From the NCBI RefSeq assembly GCF_002159455.1, contig NZ_NFIQ01000010.1, forward strand, positions 1 to 64,000: a stretch of 64,000 bases of DNA, written 5' to 3'. The translations under genes and the position numbers were made by a program. Positions 8,832 through 21,938 of the stretch are shown one piece after another. This stretch comes from Flavonifractor sp. An306. Lineage in GTDB: Bacteria > Bacillota > Clostridia > Oscillospirales > Oscillospiraceae. Every line of letters begins with the position of its first letter. Position 1 is the stretch's first letter. The notes under the pieces are model-generated. The model was not told the origin of the DNA. It did no database searches and saw only the letters and a program-made list of their open reading frames with translations.

Positions 8832-10040
8832 ATGAAGCTGGGCATTTACGGCGGTACCTTCAATCCCCCTCACCTGGGACATCTGGCGGCGGCCCAGTTC
8901 GCCCTGGATGCCCTGAACCTGGACCGGCTGGAGTTTGTCCCGGCGGCCGCGCCCCCTCATAAGACCCTGCCGGAGGGCGGTCCCAGCGCCGAACAGCGGC
9001 TGGAGATGGTGGAGCTGGCGGCGGACGGGCTGCTGCTGCCCAAAAAGGTGAGCGTCAGCGGTATGGAGCTCCACCGCCCCGGCAAGAGCTATACCGCCGA
9101 CACCCTGGAGCAGCTCCAGGCCGCTGATCCTGAGGCGGAGCTGTGGCTGCTGATGGGGACGGACATGTTCCTCACCCTGCAGAACTGGCGGGAGCCGGAG
9201 GTTATCACCCGCCTGGCGGGGATCTGCACCTTTGCCCGCACCCAGTCGGACAGCGGGGAATTGCTGGAGACCCAGGCCAGGTATCTGCAAGAGACCTTCG
9301 GGGCCCGGACCTGCGTGCTCCAGCTGCCCCACATTGTGGACGTGTCCTCCACCCAGCTACGGGAGCTGCTGGCCCAGGGCAAGGGGCAGGCGTATTTGTC
9401 CCCGGCGGTGTACGGCTACATCATCCGCCAGGGGCTGTATGGCGTCCATTACGACCTGAAGCAGCTGCCTGACCGGGAGCTGCGGGCCTGCTCCTATTCC
9501 ATGATCCGGGCCAAGCGGATCGCCCATGTGCAGGGCACGGAGGAGGAGGCGGTGCGCCTGGCCCAGCGGTGGGGCGCCGATGAGGAAAAGGCCCGCCGGG
9601 GCGCCATTCTACACGACTGTACCAAATATTTGACCATGGAAGAACAGTTGCAGTTGTGCAGAAAATATGGTATCGTACTGGATGATTTGGAGCAGCAGGC
9701 GGTCAAGCTCCTCCACGCCAAAACGGGCGCGTGTGTGGCCCGGGATGTGTATGGGGTGAGCGACGATGTGTATGAGGCCATCTTCTGGCATACCACCGGC
9801 AAGGCGGATATGACCCTGCTGGAAAAGATCCTCTACATTGCCGACTACATGGAGCCCAACCGGGACTTCCCCGGGGTGGAGCGCCTGCGTACGCTGGCCT
9901 ATCAGGACCTGGACCAGGCGGTGCTGGCAGGGTGTGAAATGAGCATTCAGGAGATGAAGGACAGAGGGCTGCCCGTCCACCCCAATACGGTGCGGGCCAG
10001 GGATTGGTTGAGGAGCAAATCAAGCGGAAAGGAACCATGA
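8832..10040 (+). CDS. nadD: NadD-YqeK fusion: nicotinate-mononucleotide adenylyltransferase with HD hydrolase
   Basis: 402 residues holding two enzymes that are separate genes in Bacillus. Residues 1-200 are NadD, which makes deamido-NAD from nicotinate mononucleotide and ATP (GIYGGTFNPPHLGHL nucleotidyl-transfer motif; SSTQLRELL near 175). Residues 210-400 are YqeK, an HD-domain hydrolase of diadenosine polyphosphates: RIAHVQGT, then the HD pair in AILHDCTKY and the downstream HTTGKADM and IADYMEPNR motifs. There is no stop or internal start between them. GGGGAGG lies just before ATG 8832. Confidence 0.93.
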   Translation: MKLGIYGGTFNPPHLGHLAAAQFALDALNLDRLEFVPAAAPPHKTLPEGGPSAEQRLEMVELAADGLLLPKKVSVSGMELHRPGKSYTADTLEQLQAADPEAELWLLMGTDMFLTLQNWREPEVITRLAGICTFARTQSDSGELLETQARYLQETFGARTCVLQLPHIVDVSSTQLRELLAQGKGQAYLSPAVYGYIIRQGLYGVHYDLKQLPDRELRACSYSMIRAKRIAHVQGTEEEAVRLAQRWGADEEKARRGAILHDCTKYLTMEEQLQLCRKYGIVLDDLEQQAVKLLHAKTGACVARDVYGVSDDVYEAIFWHTTGKADMTLLEKILYIADYMEPNRDFPGVERLRTLAYQDLDQAVLAGCEMSIQEMKDRGLPVHPNTVRARDWLRSKSSGKEP

Positions 10041-10044
10041 CGGC

Positions 10045-11598
10045 ATGAATCCAGAACAGAGAAACAGTACCCAGGGCGGCGCCCGGCTGGAAAAGAAAGA
10101 ATCTGCCTCCCGCCCCTCCGGGCGGAAAAAGCGATCCAGGCCTCATCTTACCCGAAAGCAGAAGATCCTGCGCATCCTTTTTATTGTGCTGACCGTTATT
10201 GCAGCCATCATCGTGGCAGCGGCTATCATATACAAGCTGTTGGTAGTCAAGCCGGAGGAGCCGGGGGTCACCCCGCCGCCCACTGAGAGCGGGGCGGTGG
10301 AGTATGACTTTGGAGAGGGGCCCCGACTGTACGGAGACCGAAAGGATGAGTTTTATACCTTCCTGCTGATTGGGCGTGACACCGGCGGCGGCGGCAATAC
10401 CGATACCCTCATGGTGGTTGCCTACGATGTAAAAAATCAGGAGCTCAACGCCATGTCCATCCCCCGGGATACCATGGTAAATGTACCCTGGGATCTGAAG
10501 CGGATCAATTCGGTATACAACTACGCGCCCTATTATGATAAGGACGGCATCGAGTTTCTCCGGGAGGAGGTCTCCTACCTAGTGGGCTTCCAGCCAGATT
10601 ACACCATTGTAGTGGAGTGGGAAGCGGTGGGAGAGCTGGTAGACGCCATTGGCGGGGTCTATTTTGACGTTCCCATCGACATGGACTACGAGGATCCCAC
10701 CCAGGATCTGTATATCCACCTGGATGCCGGGCCCCAGGACATTAACGGAGACGAGGCCATGCAGTTGCTGCGCTGGCGGAAGAACAACAAGATGGTCAAC
10801 GGGCAAAATGTGATCTACGGCGGCTACCCTAACGGCGACCTGGGCCGGATTGAGACCCAGCAGGCCTTTTTGAAGGCGGTCATTGAAAAGTGCCTCAACA
10901 GCATCAGCCTCAACACCATTCCCAAGATGGTGAACATCTTCATGGAGAATGTGGAGACCAGCGAGAACCTCACAGTGAACAATTTGGCCTGGTTTGCCCA
11001 GGAGGCCATTGTAGGCGGACTTAGCATGGACAATGTAAACTTTATGACCATGCCCAACAAAGGGGTCTATGTCTATAGCCGGACCTACAAGGACGACCAG
11101 TCCTATGTGGTTCCCATTCAGGATGAGCTGTTGGAGCTGGTGAACACTTACCTCAACCCCTACCTGGAGGACATCAAGCTGGAGGAGTTGGATCTGATGT
11201 CGGTCAACTCTGACGGTACCCTGTCCTCTACCCGGGGAGTGGTGGAGGACACCAAAGCCAACTCCGGGGGGAGCAGCAGGCCCAGCAGCACCCCAAAACC
11301 GGCTGTGACCGAAACGCCGGCGCCCTCCGAGACCCCCGTGGCCAGCCCAGAGATTTCCGCCGCCCCCAGCCAAAGCCCGGAGGCTTCCGCCAGCGCCCAG
11401 CCGTCCTCCAGCCCGGCGGCCAGCGGTGAACCCGGTCAGAGCCCGGCGGCCACGCCCACACCGGAGGTCCCCCCCACTGCCACGCCGGTGTTTACACCGG
11501 ACCCCGTACCCACGCCCGTACCCACGCCCGTACCCACGCCTGCTGCGACACCTGGTGGAAATATTGAATACGGCCCGGGCATGGAGCCTGTGGCTTAA
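10045..11598 (+). CDS. LytR-CpsA-Psr (LCP) family cell-wall glycopolymer ligase
   Basis: 517 residues. A basic cytoplasmic head (about 1-45), one membrane helix (about 48-73) and an extracellular LCP domain: LLIGRDTGGGGNTDTLMVVA and the AMSIPRDTMV box hold the conserved Arg/Asp residues that bind the polyprenyl-pyrophosphate donor. LCP enzymes transfer teichoic acids or polysaccharides to peptidoglycan. The last 110 residues are a Ser/Pro/Thr/Ala tail, likely a wall-spanning or flexible linker, ending with three PVPT units encoded by a 12-bp tandem repeat. Start 10045 is four bases after the nadD-yqeK stop. Confidence 0.93.
   Translation: MNPEQRNSTQGGARLEKKESASRPSGRKKRSRPHLTRKQKILRILFIVLTVIAAIIVAAAIIYKLLVVKPEEPGVTPPPTESGAVEYDFGEGPRLYGDRKDEFYTFLLIGRDTGGGGNTDTLMVVAYDVKNQELNAMSIPRDTMVNVPWDLKRINSVYNYAPYYDKDGIEFLREEVSYLVGFQPDYTIVVEWEAVGELVDAIGGVYFDVPIDMDYEDPTQDLYIHLDAGPQDINGDEAMQLLRWRKNNKMVNGQNVIYGGYPNGDLGRIETQQAFLKAVIEKCLNSISLNTIPKMVNIFMENVETSENLTVNNLAWFAQEAIVGGLSMDNVNFMTMPNKGVYVYSRTYKDDQSYVVPIQDELLELVNTYLNPYLEDIKLEELDLMSVNSDGTLSSTRGVVEDTKANSGGSSRPSSTPKPAVTETPAPSETPVASPEISAAPSQSPEASASAQPSSSPAASGEPGQSPAATPTPEVPPTATPVFTPDPVPTPVPTPVPTPAATPGGNIEYGPGMEPVA
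11503..11538 (+). repeat. 12-bp tandem repeat in the LCP tail
   Basis: Three identical head-to-tail copies of CCCGTACCCACG (11503-11514, 11515-11526, 11527-11538) encode PVPT units. Such exact repeats can change copy number by slippage without breaking the frame. Confidence 0.85.
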
Positions 11599-11611
11599 AG
11601 GAGAATTGTAA

Positions 11612-11971
11612 ATGACGCCTAAAGAGATTGCCTTCGCTGCGGTAAAAGCGCTGGACAGCAAGAAGGGGCAGGATATCAAGGTGCTGGAGACCGGCCATCT
11701 GACCACCCTGGCCGACTACTTCGTGCTGTGCTCTGCCACCTCCACCACCCAGATCAAGGCCCTGGCCGACGTCTGTGAGAAGATGCTCAAGGACGCCGGA
11801 GAGCCCCCCCACCATGTGGAGGGTCACCGGGGCGGCACCTGGATCCTGCTGGACTTTTCCTCGGTGGTGGTCCACATCTTCAACGAGGAGGCCCGGAAGT
11901 TCTACGACCTGGAGCGCCTGTGGAGCGACGCCACCCCCGTGGACCTGAGCGAAGTGCTGACGGAAAACTGA
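11612..11971 (+). CDS. rsfS: Ribosomal silencing factor RsfS
   Basis: A 119-residue RsfS/Iojap protein that binds uL14 on the 50S subunit and blocks subunit joining when nutrients are short. The segments LADYFVLCSATSTTQIKALAD and HHVEGHRGGTWILLDFSSVVVHIF are the conserved core. GGAGAATTGTAA precedes the ATG. It follows the LCP gene by 13 bases and closes the operon at a strong terminator. Confidence 0.96.
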   Translation: MTPKEIAFAAVKALDSKKGQDIKVLETGHLTTLADYFVLCSATSTTQIKALADVCEKMLKDAGEPPHHVEGHRGGTWILLDFSSVVVHIFNEEARKFYDLERLWSDATPVDLSEVLTEN

Positions 11972-11980
11972 AACCAGACA

Positions 11981-12016
11981 GAGCGCCGGACGGTCATGCC
12001 GTCCGGCGCTCTTTTT
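11981..12016 (+). terminator. Strong terminator after rsfS
   Basis: A perfect 13-bp stem (11981-11993 with 11999-12011), TCATG loop and T5 at 12012-12016. It ends the smc-to-rsfS run. Confidence 0.93.
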
Positions 12017-12028
12017 CCGCCGGAATAC

Positions 12029-12057
12029 TTGCAATCCCGATATCTTTCCATTATAAT
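12029..12057 (+). promoter_or_regulatory. leuS promoter
   Basis: TTGCAA at 12029-12034, a 17-base spacer and TATAAT at 12052-12057. Transcription should start near 12064, which rules out the in-frame TTG at 12066 as the leuS start. The leader is only about 50 bases and holds no T-box. Confidence 0.8.
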
Positions 12058-12116
12058 ATCTTAGATTGGATAATCGCCCGTTTTTTTGCAGAAACGAGGA
12101 CTTCAATAAGGAAAGC

Positions 12117-14546
<2,430 letters not shown>

Positions 14547-14571
14547 GAATAGCGGAAATCCAAATCCACTC

Positions 14572-14600
14572 TTGACATTTGGGTCATAATAGAATACAAT
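14572..14600 (+). promoter_or_regulatory. rpsU promoter
   Basis: TTGACA at 14572-14577, 17-base spacer, TACAAT at 14595-14600. It lies 26 bases after the leuS stop with no terminator between, so rpsU is driven from here and perhaps also by readthrough. Confidence 0.85.
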
Positions 14601-14672
14601 GGTTCTGTTAAAGCCATATCTATGTGGCCCTTTGGCGGTGGAACCCCGCCGCTTCGGAGGGAGGGGAAATCA

Positions 14673-14855
14673 ATGTCGGAAGTCCATGTGAAGGACGGCG
14701 AGTCCTTGGAGAACGCGCTGAAGCGTTTCAAGCGCAGCTGCGCCAAGTCTGGTGTGCTGGCCGAGGTTCGCAAGCGTGAGCACTATGAGAGCCCGAGCGT
14801 CAAGCGCCGCAAGAAGTCTGAGGCCGCCCGCAAGAACCGCAAGAAGTATTACTAA
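14673..14855 (+). CDS. rpsU: 30S ribosomal protein bS21
   Basis: 60 residues, highly basic, with the bS21 core [17 protein letters not shown] and the Arg/Lys-rich C-terminal helix [17 protein letters not shown]. It helps the 16S 3' end meet the message at initiation. ATG 14673 has GGAGGGAGGGG directly upstream; the longer frame from 14622 would add 17 residues not found in bS21. Confidence 0.97.
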   Translation: MSEVHVKDGESLENALKRFKRSCAKSGVLAEVRKREHYESPSVKRRKKSEAARKNRKKYY

Positions 14856-14867
14856 TCAAACACATTG

Positions 14868-14908
14868 CGAGGTCCTGTACCCGATGGGTACAGGACCTCG
14901 TTGTTTTT
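14868..14908 (+). terminator. rpsU terminator
   Basis: A 14-15 bp stem (14868-14882 with 14887-14900), GATG loop, then TTGTTTTT. Confidence 0.9.
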
Positions 14909-14925
14909 ATTCGTATGGAAGAAAG

Positions 14926-14962
14926 GCACTCAACCCATCCCTTACAAGATGGGCTGAGTGCT
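14926..14962 (-). terminator. Hairpin after the pyrophosphatase gene
   Basis: On the minus strand AGCACTCAGCCCATC pairs with GATGGGTTGAGTGC across TTGTAAG, followed by CCTTTCTT. The T tract is modest. It lies between the hppA stop and the convergent rpsU terminator. Confidence 0.6.
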
Positions 14963-14973
14963 TTAGTGCGTGC

Positions 14974-17085
<2,112 letters not shown>

Positions 17086-17154
17086 CTTTCCCAACTCCTT
17101 TGTAGTTCGGAAACCCTTGTAGCCCAACGGGTTCCCGGTTTTCCAGACAACATG

Positions 17155-17184
17155 ATTTTAACGCAAGACACCGCTCTTTGGCAA
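17155..17184 (-). promoter_or_regulatory. hppA promoter
   Basis: On the minus strand TTGCCA (17184-17179), an 18-base spacer and TAAAAT (17160-17155). This gives a leader of about 60 bases before the TTG start. Confidence 0.6.
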
Positions 17185-17199
17185 GTCCCATTCACAGAA

Positions 17200-17233
17200 A
17201 GAAAGCGTCAAATCCTAGGATTTGACGCTTTCT
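17200..17233 (-). terminator. Perfect 34-bp palindrome downstream of trkH
   Basis: The 17-bp arms are perfectly complementary around a CCTAGG centre with no loop. It follows the trkH stop by 19 bases; on the minus strand it is followed by TTCTGTG, a weak T tract. It is best read as the trkH terminator, though a loop-less palindrome could also bind a protein. Confidence 0.6.
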
Positions 17234-17251
17234 ACAAAGATGACTATAAAA

Positions 17252-18688
17252 TTAAGAGCGTTTCCATGCATTTCCGCTAAAAAGTACGAGTATGGGAAGT
17301 ATTTCCAAGCGACCCACAATCATGCAGAGAGACAGGATGGTTTTGGAGAACAGGGAGAAGGATGCGTAGTTGCCCATGGGGCCCACCAGCTCCAGGCCGG
17401 GGCCTATATTGCCGATGCAGGCCACCACAGCGGTGAAGGTGGAGCCAAAGGAGAAATTGTCCACCGATACCAGCAGCGTTGCCCCCAGAGTGATGAGAAT
17501 GTAGGCGGAGAAGAAGATATGCACCGAGCGCAGGGAGCTCTCCTCCAGCACATGGCCGTCCAGCTTGACCACATTTACCGCCCTGGGATGGATCACCTGC
17601 CGGATTTCACGATGGATGCACCGGAAAATCAACAGGATGCGGGAGCATTTGATGGCGCCGCCGGTGGACCCGGCGCAGGCGCCGATGAACATGAGCAGTA
17701 CCAGCAGGATCCGGGAGAACTCCGGCCACTGGTTGAAATCGGCGCTGGCATATCCGGTGGTGGAAATAATGGAGCCGACCTGGAAGGCGGCGTGCCGCAC
17801 TGCTTCGCCAAGCGTGGTATAGAGGCTCCGGATGTTTATGGAGATCAGGGCGATGCTGAGAAAGACCACCACCAGGAAGAAGCGCAGTTCATCGCTCTGA
17901 AAGACCTGCTTGATCTTTCCCCGCAGCAGGAGAAAATAGAGGGCAAAGTTCACCGAGAACAGCAGCATGAATATGGTAATGATGATCTCAAAAGCGGGGT
18001 TGTTGTAGGCGGCAATGGAGAGGTTTTTGATGGAGAAGCCGCCGGTACCCGCGGTGCCGAAGGAGTGGACCAGGCTGTCATACCAGGGCATGCCGGCCAG
18101 GCGGAGGATCAGAACCTCGATGATGGTCAAGCCGCAGTAGATGCCGTAGAGGATCTTGGAGGACTGACTGCTCTTGGGCACCAGCTTGCTGACCACCGGT
18201 CCGGGGCTTTCTGCCTTCATCAGGTGGAGGGTGCGGGCCCCCAGGCTGGGCAGCAGGGCGATGGTGAGAATCAGTACCCCCATGCCTCCCAGCCAGTGCA
18301 TGAAGGACCGCCAGAACAGGATCCCCTTGGGGAGAGGCTCCACCGCCGTCAGAATGGAGGCGCCGGTGGTGGTAAAGCCGGAGACCGACTCAAAAAAACA
18401 GTCGATATAGGTGGGAAAGTAACCTGAGAAATAGAAGGGAAGGGCCCCGGTGGCGCTGACCAGCAGCCAGATGAGAGCCACGGCGAAGAATCCCTCTCTG
18501 GGAAAGAAGTGGTCGTTGCTCTTCAGCAGGGAGAGGAGAAAGCCCACCACGATCAGCAGGGGAATGGTAAGCAGGAAGGGGGTGGGATTTTCCCGGTAGT
18601 ACAGACAGACCGCCACAGGCAGCAGCATGGTGGCAGCCTCCACCATCAGGGTTTTTCCCGTCAGCTTGAATACCAGTCTGAAGTTCAT
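17252..18688 (-). CDS. trkH: Potassium uptake protein TrkH
   Basis: A 478-residue membrane protein of the TrkH/KtrB family with four repeated membrane-pore-membrane units. Pore-loop glycines are visible in SVSGFTTTGASIL, FGTAGTGGFS, GSIISTTGYASADF and the final GNIGPGLELVGP. It forms the K+ channel that TrkA gates. Its ATG overlaps the trkA stop by four bases (ATGA), so the two are translationally coupled with trkA first. Confidence 0.95.
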   Translation of the reverse strand: MNFRLVFKLTGKTLMVEAATMLLPVAVCLYYRENPTPFLLTIPLLIVVGFLLSLLKSNDHFFPREGFFAVALIWLLVSATGALPFYFSGYFPTYIDCFFESVSGFTTTGASILTAVEPLPKGILFWRSFMHWLGGMGVLILTIALLPSLGARTLHLMKAESPGPVVSKLVPKSSQSSKILYGIYCGLTIIEVLILRLAGMPWYDSLVHSFGTAGTGGFSIKNLSIAAYNNPAFEIIITIFMLLFSVNFALYFLLLRGKIKQVFQSDELRFFLVVVFLSIALISINIRSLYTTLGEAVRHAAFQVGSIISTTGYASADFNQWPEFSRILLVLLMFIGACAGSTGGAIKCSRILLIFRCIHREIRQVIHPRAVNVVKLDGHVLEESSLRSVHIFFSAYILITLGATLLVSVDNFSFGSTFTAVVACIGNIGPGLELVGPMGNYASFSLFSKTILSLCMIVGRLEILPILVLFSGNAWKRS

Positions 18689-20076
18689 TGAGCCGCCCCC
18701 ATGTCCAGCAGAGAGTCCTCAAAGATATCGTTGATATCCAGAATTCCGTGGTTGCGGGAAATCAGGATCACGATATCGCCGGAGGAGATAACGGAGGAGC
18801 CGTCGGGAATGATGATCTTGCCGTTGCGGACCAGCACGGCGATGAGGATACCCTTTTTCAGCCGCAGGTCCCGGAGGGGAATGTTCAGGTTGTGGGTGGT
18901 CTCGTTGACCATGAACTCCATGGCCTCGGCCCGGCCGTCGGCAATCTTGTACAGGGCGTTCATCACGCTGCCCTTGGAGTTCTGCATACCCCGTACCACC
19001 TGCAGAATGTGGCTGGCGGTAATCATTTTGGGGGAAATGATGCTGTCCAGTCCGGCGGCGTGGGCGATGCCCACATAGTTCTGCCGGTTGCACTTGGCCA
19101 CCACCTTGGGGATGCCCTGCTGCATGGCGTAGAGGGAGATGATGAGGTTGTCCTCATCCCGGTCGGTAAGGGCCACAAAGGCGTCGGTGGCGGACACATT
19201 CTCCTGCTCCAGCAATTCCTGGTCGGTGCCGTCGCCGCAGAGGATCATGGCGTGGGGCAGCACCTCGCTGAGGTGGCGGCAGCGCTCCATGCTGCGCTCG
19301 ATAATTTTGACGTGCATCCCGATGCGGTCCAGGATCACCGCCAGATAGTGGGCAATCCGTCCGCCGCCCACCACCAGCACGTCCCGGCTCTTGGGGGTGT
19401 GGCGGCCCAGCAGGCGGAAGAAGGAGGTCAGGCCCACAGGGTCGCCCACCAGGTACAGGTGATCGCCCACCTGGGGGACAAAGGAACCGTCGGGAATGAC
19501 GACCTCGCCGCTCTCCCGCTCCGCCGCGCACAGCAGCATGGACAAAGACTGAAGCTTGCGGCTCTGGGCGGACAGCGGCGCGCCTACCAGAAAATCCCCC
19601 TCCCGGACCCGGAAGCCGATGAGCTCCACCCGGCCCCTGCAGAAGGTCTCGATATTGGCGGCGGGGGGGAAGCGCAGCAGGCGGGAGATCTCCACTGCCG
19701 TGGCGTTTTCCGGATTGATGGCCAGGTCCACCCCCAGCTCGTCCTTCAGATGGGAAAATTCCATGGCGTATTCCACGTTGCGGACCCGGGCAATGGTAAA
19801 TTTGGCCCCCAGCCGTTTGGCGGTAAGACAGCAGACCATATTTATCTCATCCAGGTTGGTGGCGGCGATGACCACGTCCGCGTTTGAGACGCCCGCCTCC
19901 TCCAGGGGCGAAATGGCCGCGCCGTTCCCCTTGACGCACATCACGTCCAGCGCATCGGAGGCATGGCGCAGGGCCTCGTCATTGGTGTCGATCACCGTAA
20001 CGTCATGCTCCTCCTGAGAGAGGTGCTCCGCCAGGGTGAAACCCACCTTGCCGTTGCCCACGATAATGATTTTCAA
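18685..20076 (-). CDS. trkA: Trk potassium uptake regulatory subunit TrkA
   Basis: 463 residues, a tandem RCK protein: Rossmann fold 1 begins KIIIVGNGKVGFTLAEHL (GxGxxG), with the first RCK_C half near 140-225, and Rossmann fold 2 begins VLVVGGGRIAHYLAV near residue 235. It binds NAD(H)/ATP and gates TrkH in the membrane. Start TTG 20076 is set by the family start and by AAGGATGTTTGGAG upstream; the frame extends further upstream without homology. Cotranscribed with trkH. Confidence 0.94.
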   Translation of the reverse strand: MKIIIVGNGKVGFTLAEHLSQEEHDVTVIDTNDEALRHASDALDVMCVKGNGAAISPLEEAGVSNADVVIAATNLDEINMVCCLTAKRLGAKFTIARVRNVEYAMEFSHLKDELGVDLAINPENATAVEISRLLRFPPAANIETFCRGRVELIGFRVREGDFLVGAPLSAQSRKLQSLSMLLCAAERESGEVVIPDGSFVPQVGDHLYLVGDPVGLTSFFRLLGRHTPKSRDVLVVGGGRIAHYLAVILDRIGMHVKIIERSMERCRHLSEVLPHAMILCGDGTDQELLEQENVSATDAFVALTDRDEDNLIISLYAMQQGIPKVVAKCNRQNYVGIAHAAGLDSIISPKMITASHILQVVRGMQNSKGSVMNALYKIADGRAEAMEFMVNETTHNLNIPLRDLRLKKGILIAVLVRNGKIIIPDGSSVISSGDIVILISRNHGILDINDIFEDSLLDMGAAQ

Positions 20077-20202
20077 GCTCCAAACATCCTTTCCAAGCGC
20101 ATCCTTAAAGATGCTGTACACATTGGTAAAGCCAATCTTAACCCAAACACGGCCGGGATGCAAGAGCTGATGCACATTATTTTGTCGGAAGAACGAGAAA
20201 AC

Positions 20203-20236
20203 GCTCCCTGAACCGGCGGAAGCCGGTTCAGGGAGC
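20203..20236 (-). terminator. Terminator after the secreted unknown gene
   Basis: A perfect 15-bp stem (20203-20217 with 20222-20236), followed on the minus strand by GTTTTCTCGTTCTT. It isolates trkA from the upstream gene. Confidence 0.85.
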
Positions 20237-20260
20237 GGATTATGCCTGAAAGAATCGGTA

Positions 20261-20947
20261 TTATGTCGTCCATTCACTGTGGATGAGGCCCACCAGATAC
20301 CACTCATTCTGCCAGGGCTCAAATACCAGCTTGAGGGAACACCAGTCGTAGCCGTTTTTGCCGGGGTCGATGCCGGGGAAGTTATAGTCCACAAAGCGGG
20401 CGTCGGGGTAGGCGTCGGACACATTTTCCAGGGCGTTGCCGCTCATCAGAACGGTGTCCACCCCCACCTCCGGCGCCTGGGCGTAGTCGGCATTGTATAC
20501 AAAGCGGTCAAAATAGTCGCTGCAGGTGGAGCGGATCGGGGAGCCGGAGCCGTCCATAACACCCCATACATAGGTCTGCTGGTTTTCCTCCAGTTCCGCC
20601 ACGTCCGTCTGGGTCAGCGTGCGGTCGCATTCTGTGGACACCGTGGAGAAGGGGGTGAGGGTAACGCCCTTCTGGGGGTGGACCAGGCCGGACAGCGCGG
20701 TATAATCCTTTTCCTTCAGCAGCTCCAGAACCGACCCCGCCCGAGCCAGGAGCAAATCGTTGTCCTCGGTGTTCAGGGGAACCGGGGTGGTGCTGGCGGC
20801 GGTCATCTGTGTCTGCGCCATGGGAGCGCTGGCGCTGGCGGCACGGCTCAGTCCATGCCCGGCGCTGAAAAGTCCGCTGCCCAGCAGGGTACCCAGAACC
20901 AGGCCCCCGACCAGAGCTGTGGACAGAAGCAGGATTGTTCTTCGCAT
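20261..20947 (-). CDS. Secreted or membrane-anchored protein of unknown function
   Basis: 228 residues. The N-terminus (RR then a hydrophobic stretch from about 4 to 29) is a signal peptide or anchor; a low-complexity Ala/Ser/Thr linker follows to about residue 60. The remainder has an LLKEKDYTALSGLVHPQKG segment and ends LKLVFEPWQNEWYLVGLIHSEW, a pattern seen in small extracytoplasmic NTF2-like folds, where a final strand reports on the domain. I cannot name a family. It stands alone between its terminator and the divergent udp promoter. Confidence 0.75.
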   Translation of the reverse strand: MRRTILLLSTALVGGLVLGTLLGSGLFSAGHGLSRAASASAPMAQTQMTAASTTPVPLNTEDNDLLLARAGSVLELLKEKDYTALSGLVHPQKGVTLTPFSTVSTECDRTLTQTDVAELEENQQTYVWGVMDGSGSPIRSTCSDYFDRFVYNADYAQAPEVGVDTVLMSGNALENVSDAYPDARFVDYNFPGIDPGKNGYDWCSLKLVFEPWQNEWYLVGLIHSEWTT

Positions 20948-21056
20948 CGTCTCATCCTCACACGAACCGGGATTCTGTCACGACATGATATTTTAAAAGA
21001 AAGACATAAAAAATACAACAACAAAAAGTTACAAACAGAAGATATATTTGTATATC

Positions 21057-21085
21057 TTGCAAAGAGGGGCGGAAACAGATATAAT
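21057..21085 (+). promoter_or_regulatory. udp promoter
   Basis: TTGCAA 21057-21062, 17-base spacer, TATAAT 21080-21085, followed by a leader of about 20-30 bases. Confidence 0.75.
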
Positions 21086-21120
21086 AAAAACCATCAAACA
21101 GGAGAAATGAGGTGACGGCC

Positions 21121-21888
21121 ATGCATCAGCATGAGCTTCAGTTTCATATCCAATGCGGCCCCGGAGACGTGGGGCGGTACTGCTTCCTGCCCGGCGACCC
21201 GGGCCGGTGCGAAAAGATCGCGGCCTACTTTGACAACCCGGTAAAGATCCAGAGCAACCGGGAGTACACAACCTATACCGGCACCCTGCTGGGGGAGAAG
21301 GTGAGCGTCTGCTCCACCGGAATTGGCGGCCCCTCCGCCGTGATCGCCATGGAGGAGCTGCATAACATCGGCGCGGATACCTTTATCCGGGTGGGCACCT
21401 GCGGCGGCATCGCCCTGAAGGTGAAGAGCGACGATGTGGTGATCGCTACCGGCGCGGTGCGCCATGAGGGAGCCAGCCGGGAGTATGCCCCCATCGAGTT
21501 CCCCGCCGTGTCGGACTATGAGGTGCAGACCGCCCTGGTACAGGCCGCCCAGAATCTGGGCAAGCCCTGGCACGCTGGAGTGGTCCAGTGCAAGGACTCC
21601 TTCTATGGGCAGCATGATCCGGCCCGGATGCCGGTAAGTCAGGAGCTGCTGTACAAGTGGGAGGCCTGGAAACGGCTGGGGGTGCTGGCCTCCGAGATGG
21701 AGTCGGCCGCCCTGTTCTGCTGCGCCGCCGCCCTGGGAGTGCGGTGCGGCTCCTGCTTCCACGTGATCTGGAACCAGGAGCGGGAGGCCGCCGGGCTGGA
21801 TCAGGCCGAGAGCCACGATCTGTCCGCCGCTCTGGAGGTGGGCATTGAGGCGGTCAAGCTGCTCATCCAGGCCGACCGGAACAAGTAA
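21121..21888 (+). CDS. udp: Uridine phosphorylase
   Basis: About 255 residues of the NP-I nucleoside phosphorylase family. It splits uridine and phosphate into uracil and ribose-1-phosphate. [14 protein letters not shown] (phosphate site), [36 protein letters not shown] and the [17 protein letters not shown] motif follow the Udp order; [16 protein letters not shown] also fits uridine rather than purine enzymes. ATG 21121 has GAGGTG upstream; GTG 21112 with AGGAGA is nearly as good and adds three residues. A strong terminator follows. Confidence 0.9.
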   Translation: MHQHELQFHIQCGPGDVGRYCFLPGDPGRCEKIAAYFDNPVKIQSNREYTTYTGTLLGEKVSVCSTGIGGPSAVIAMEELHNIGADTFIRVGTCGGIALKVKSDDVVIATGAVRHEGASREYAPIEFPAVSDYEVQTALVQAAQNLGKPWHAGVVQCKDSFYGQHDPARMPVSQELLYKWEAWKRLGVLASEMESAALFCCAAALGVRCGSCFHVIWNQEREAAGLDQAESHDLSAALEVGIEAVKLLIQADRNK

Positions 21889-21896
21889 CAGGAAAC

Positions 21897-21938
21897 AGAA
21901 CGGTCCGTCCCTGTGGGGACGGACCGTTCTCTGCTTTT
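21897..21938. terminator. Terminator between udp and the ATPase gene, possibly two-way
   Basis: A perfect 15-bp stem (21897-21911 with 21916-21930) with a TGTG loop, followed by CTGCTTTT on the plus strand. The convergent ATPase gene stops at 21937, inside the T tract, so the hairpin may serve both. Confidence 0.85.
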
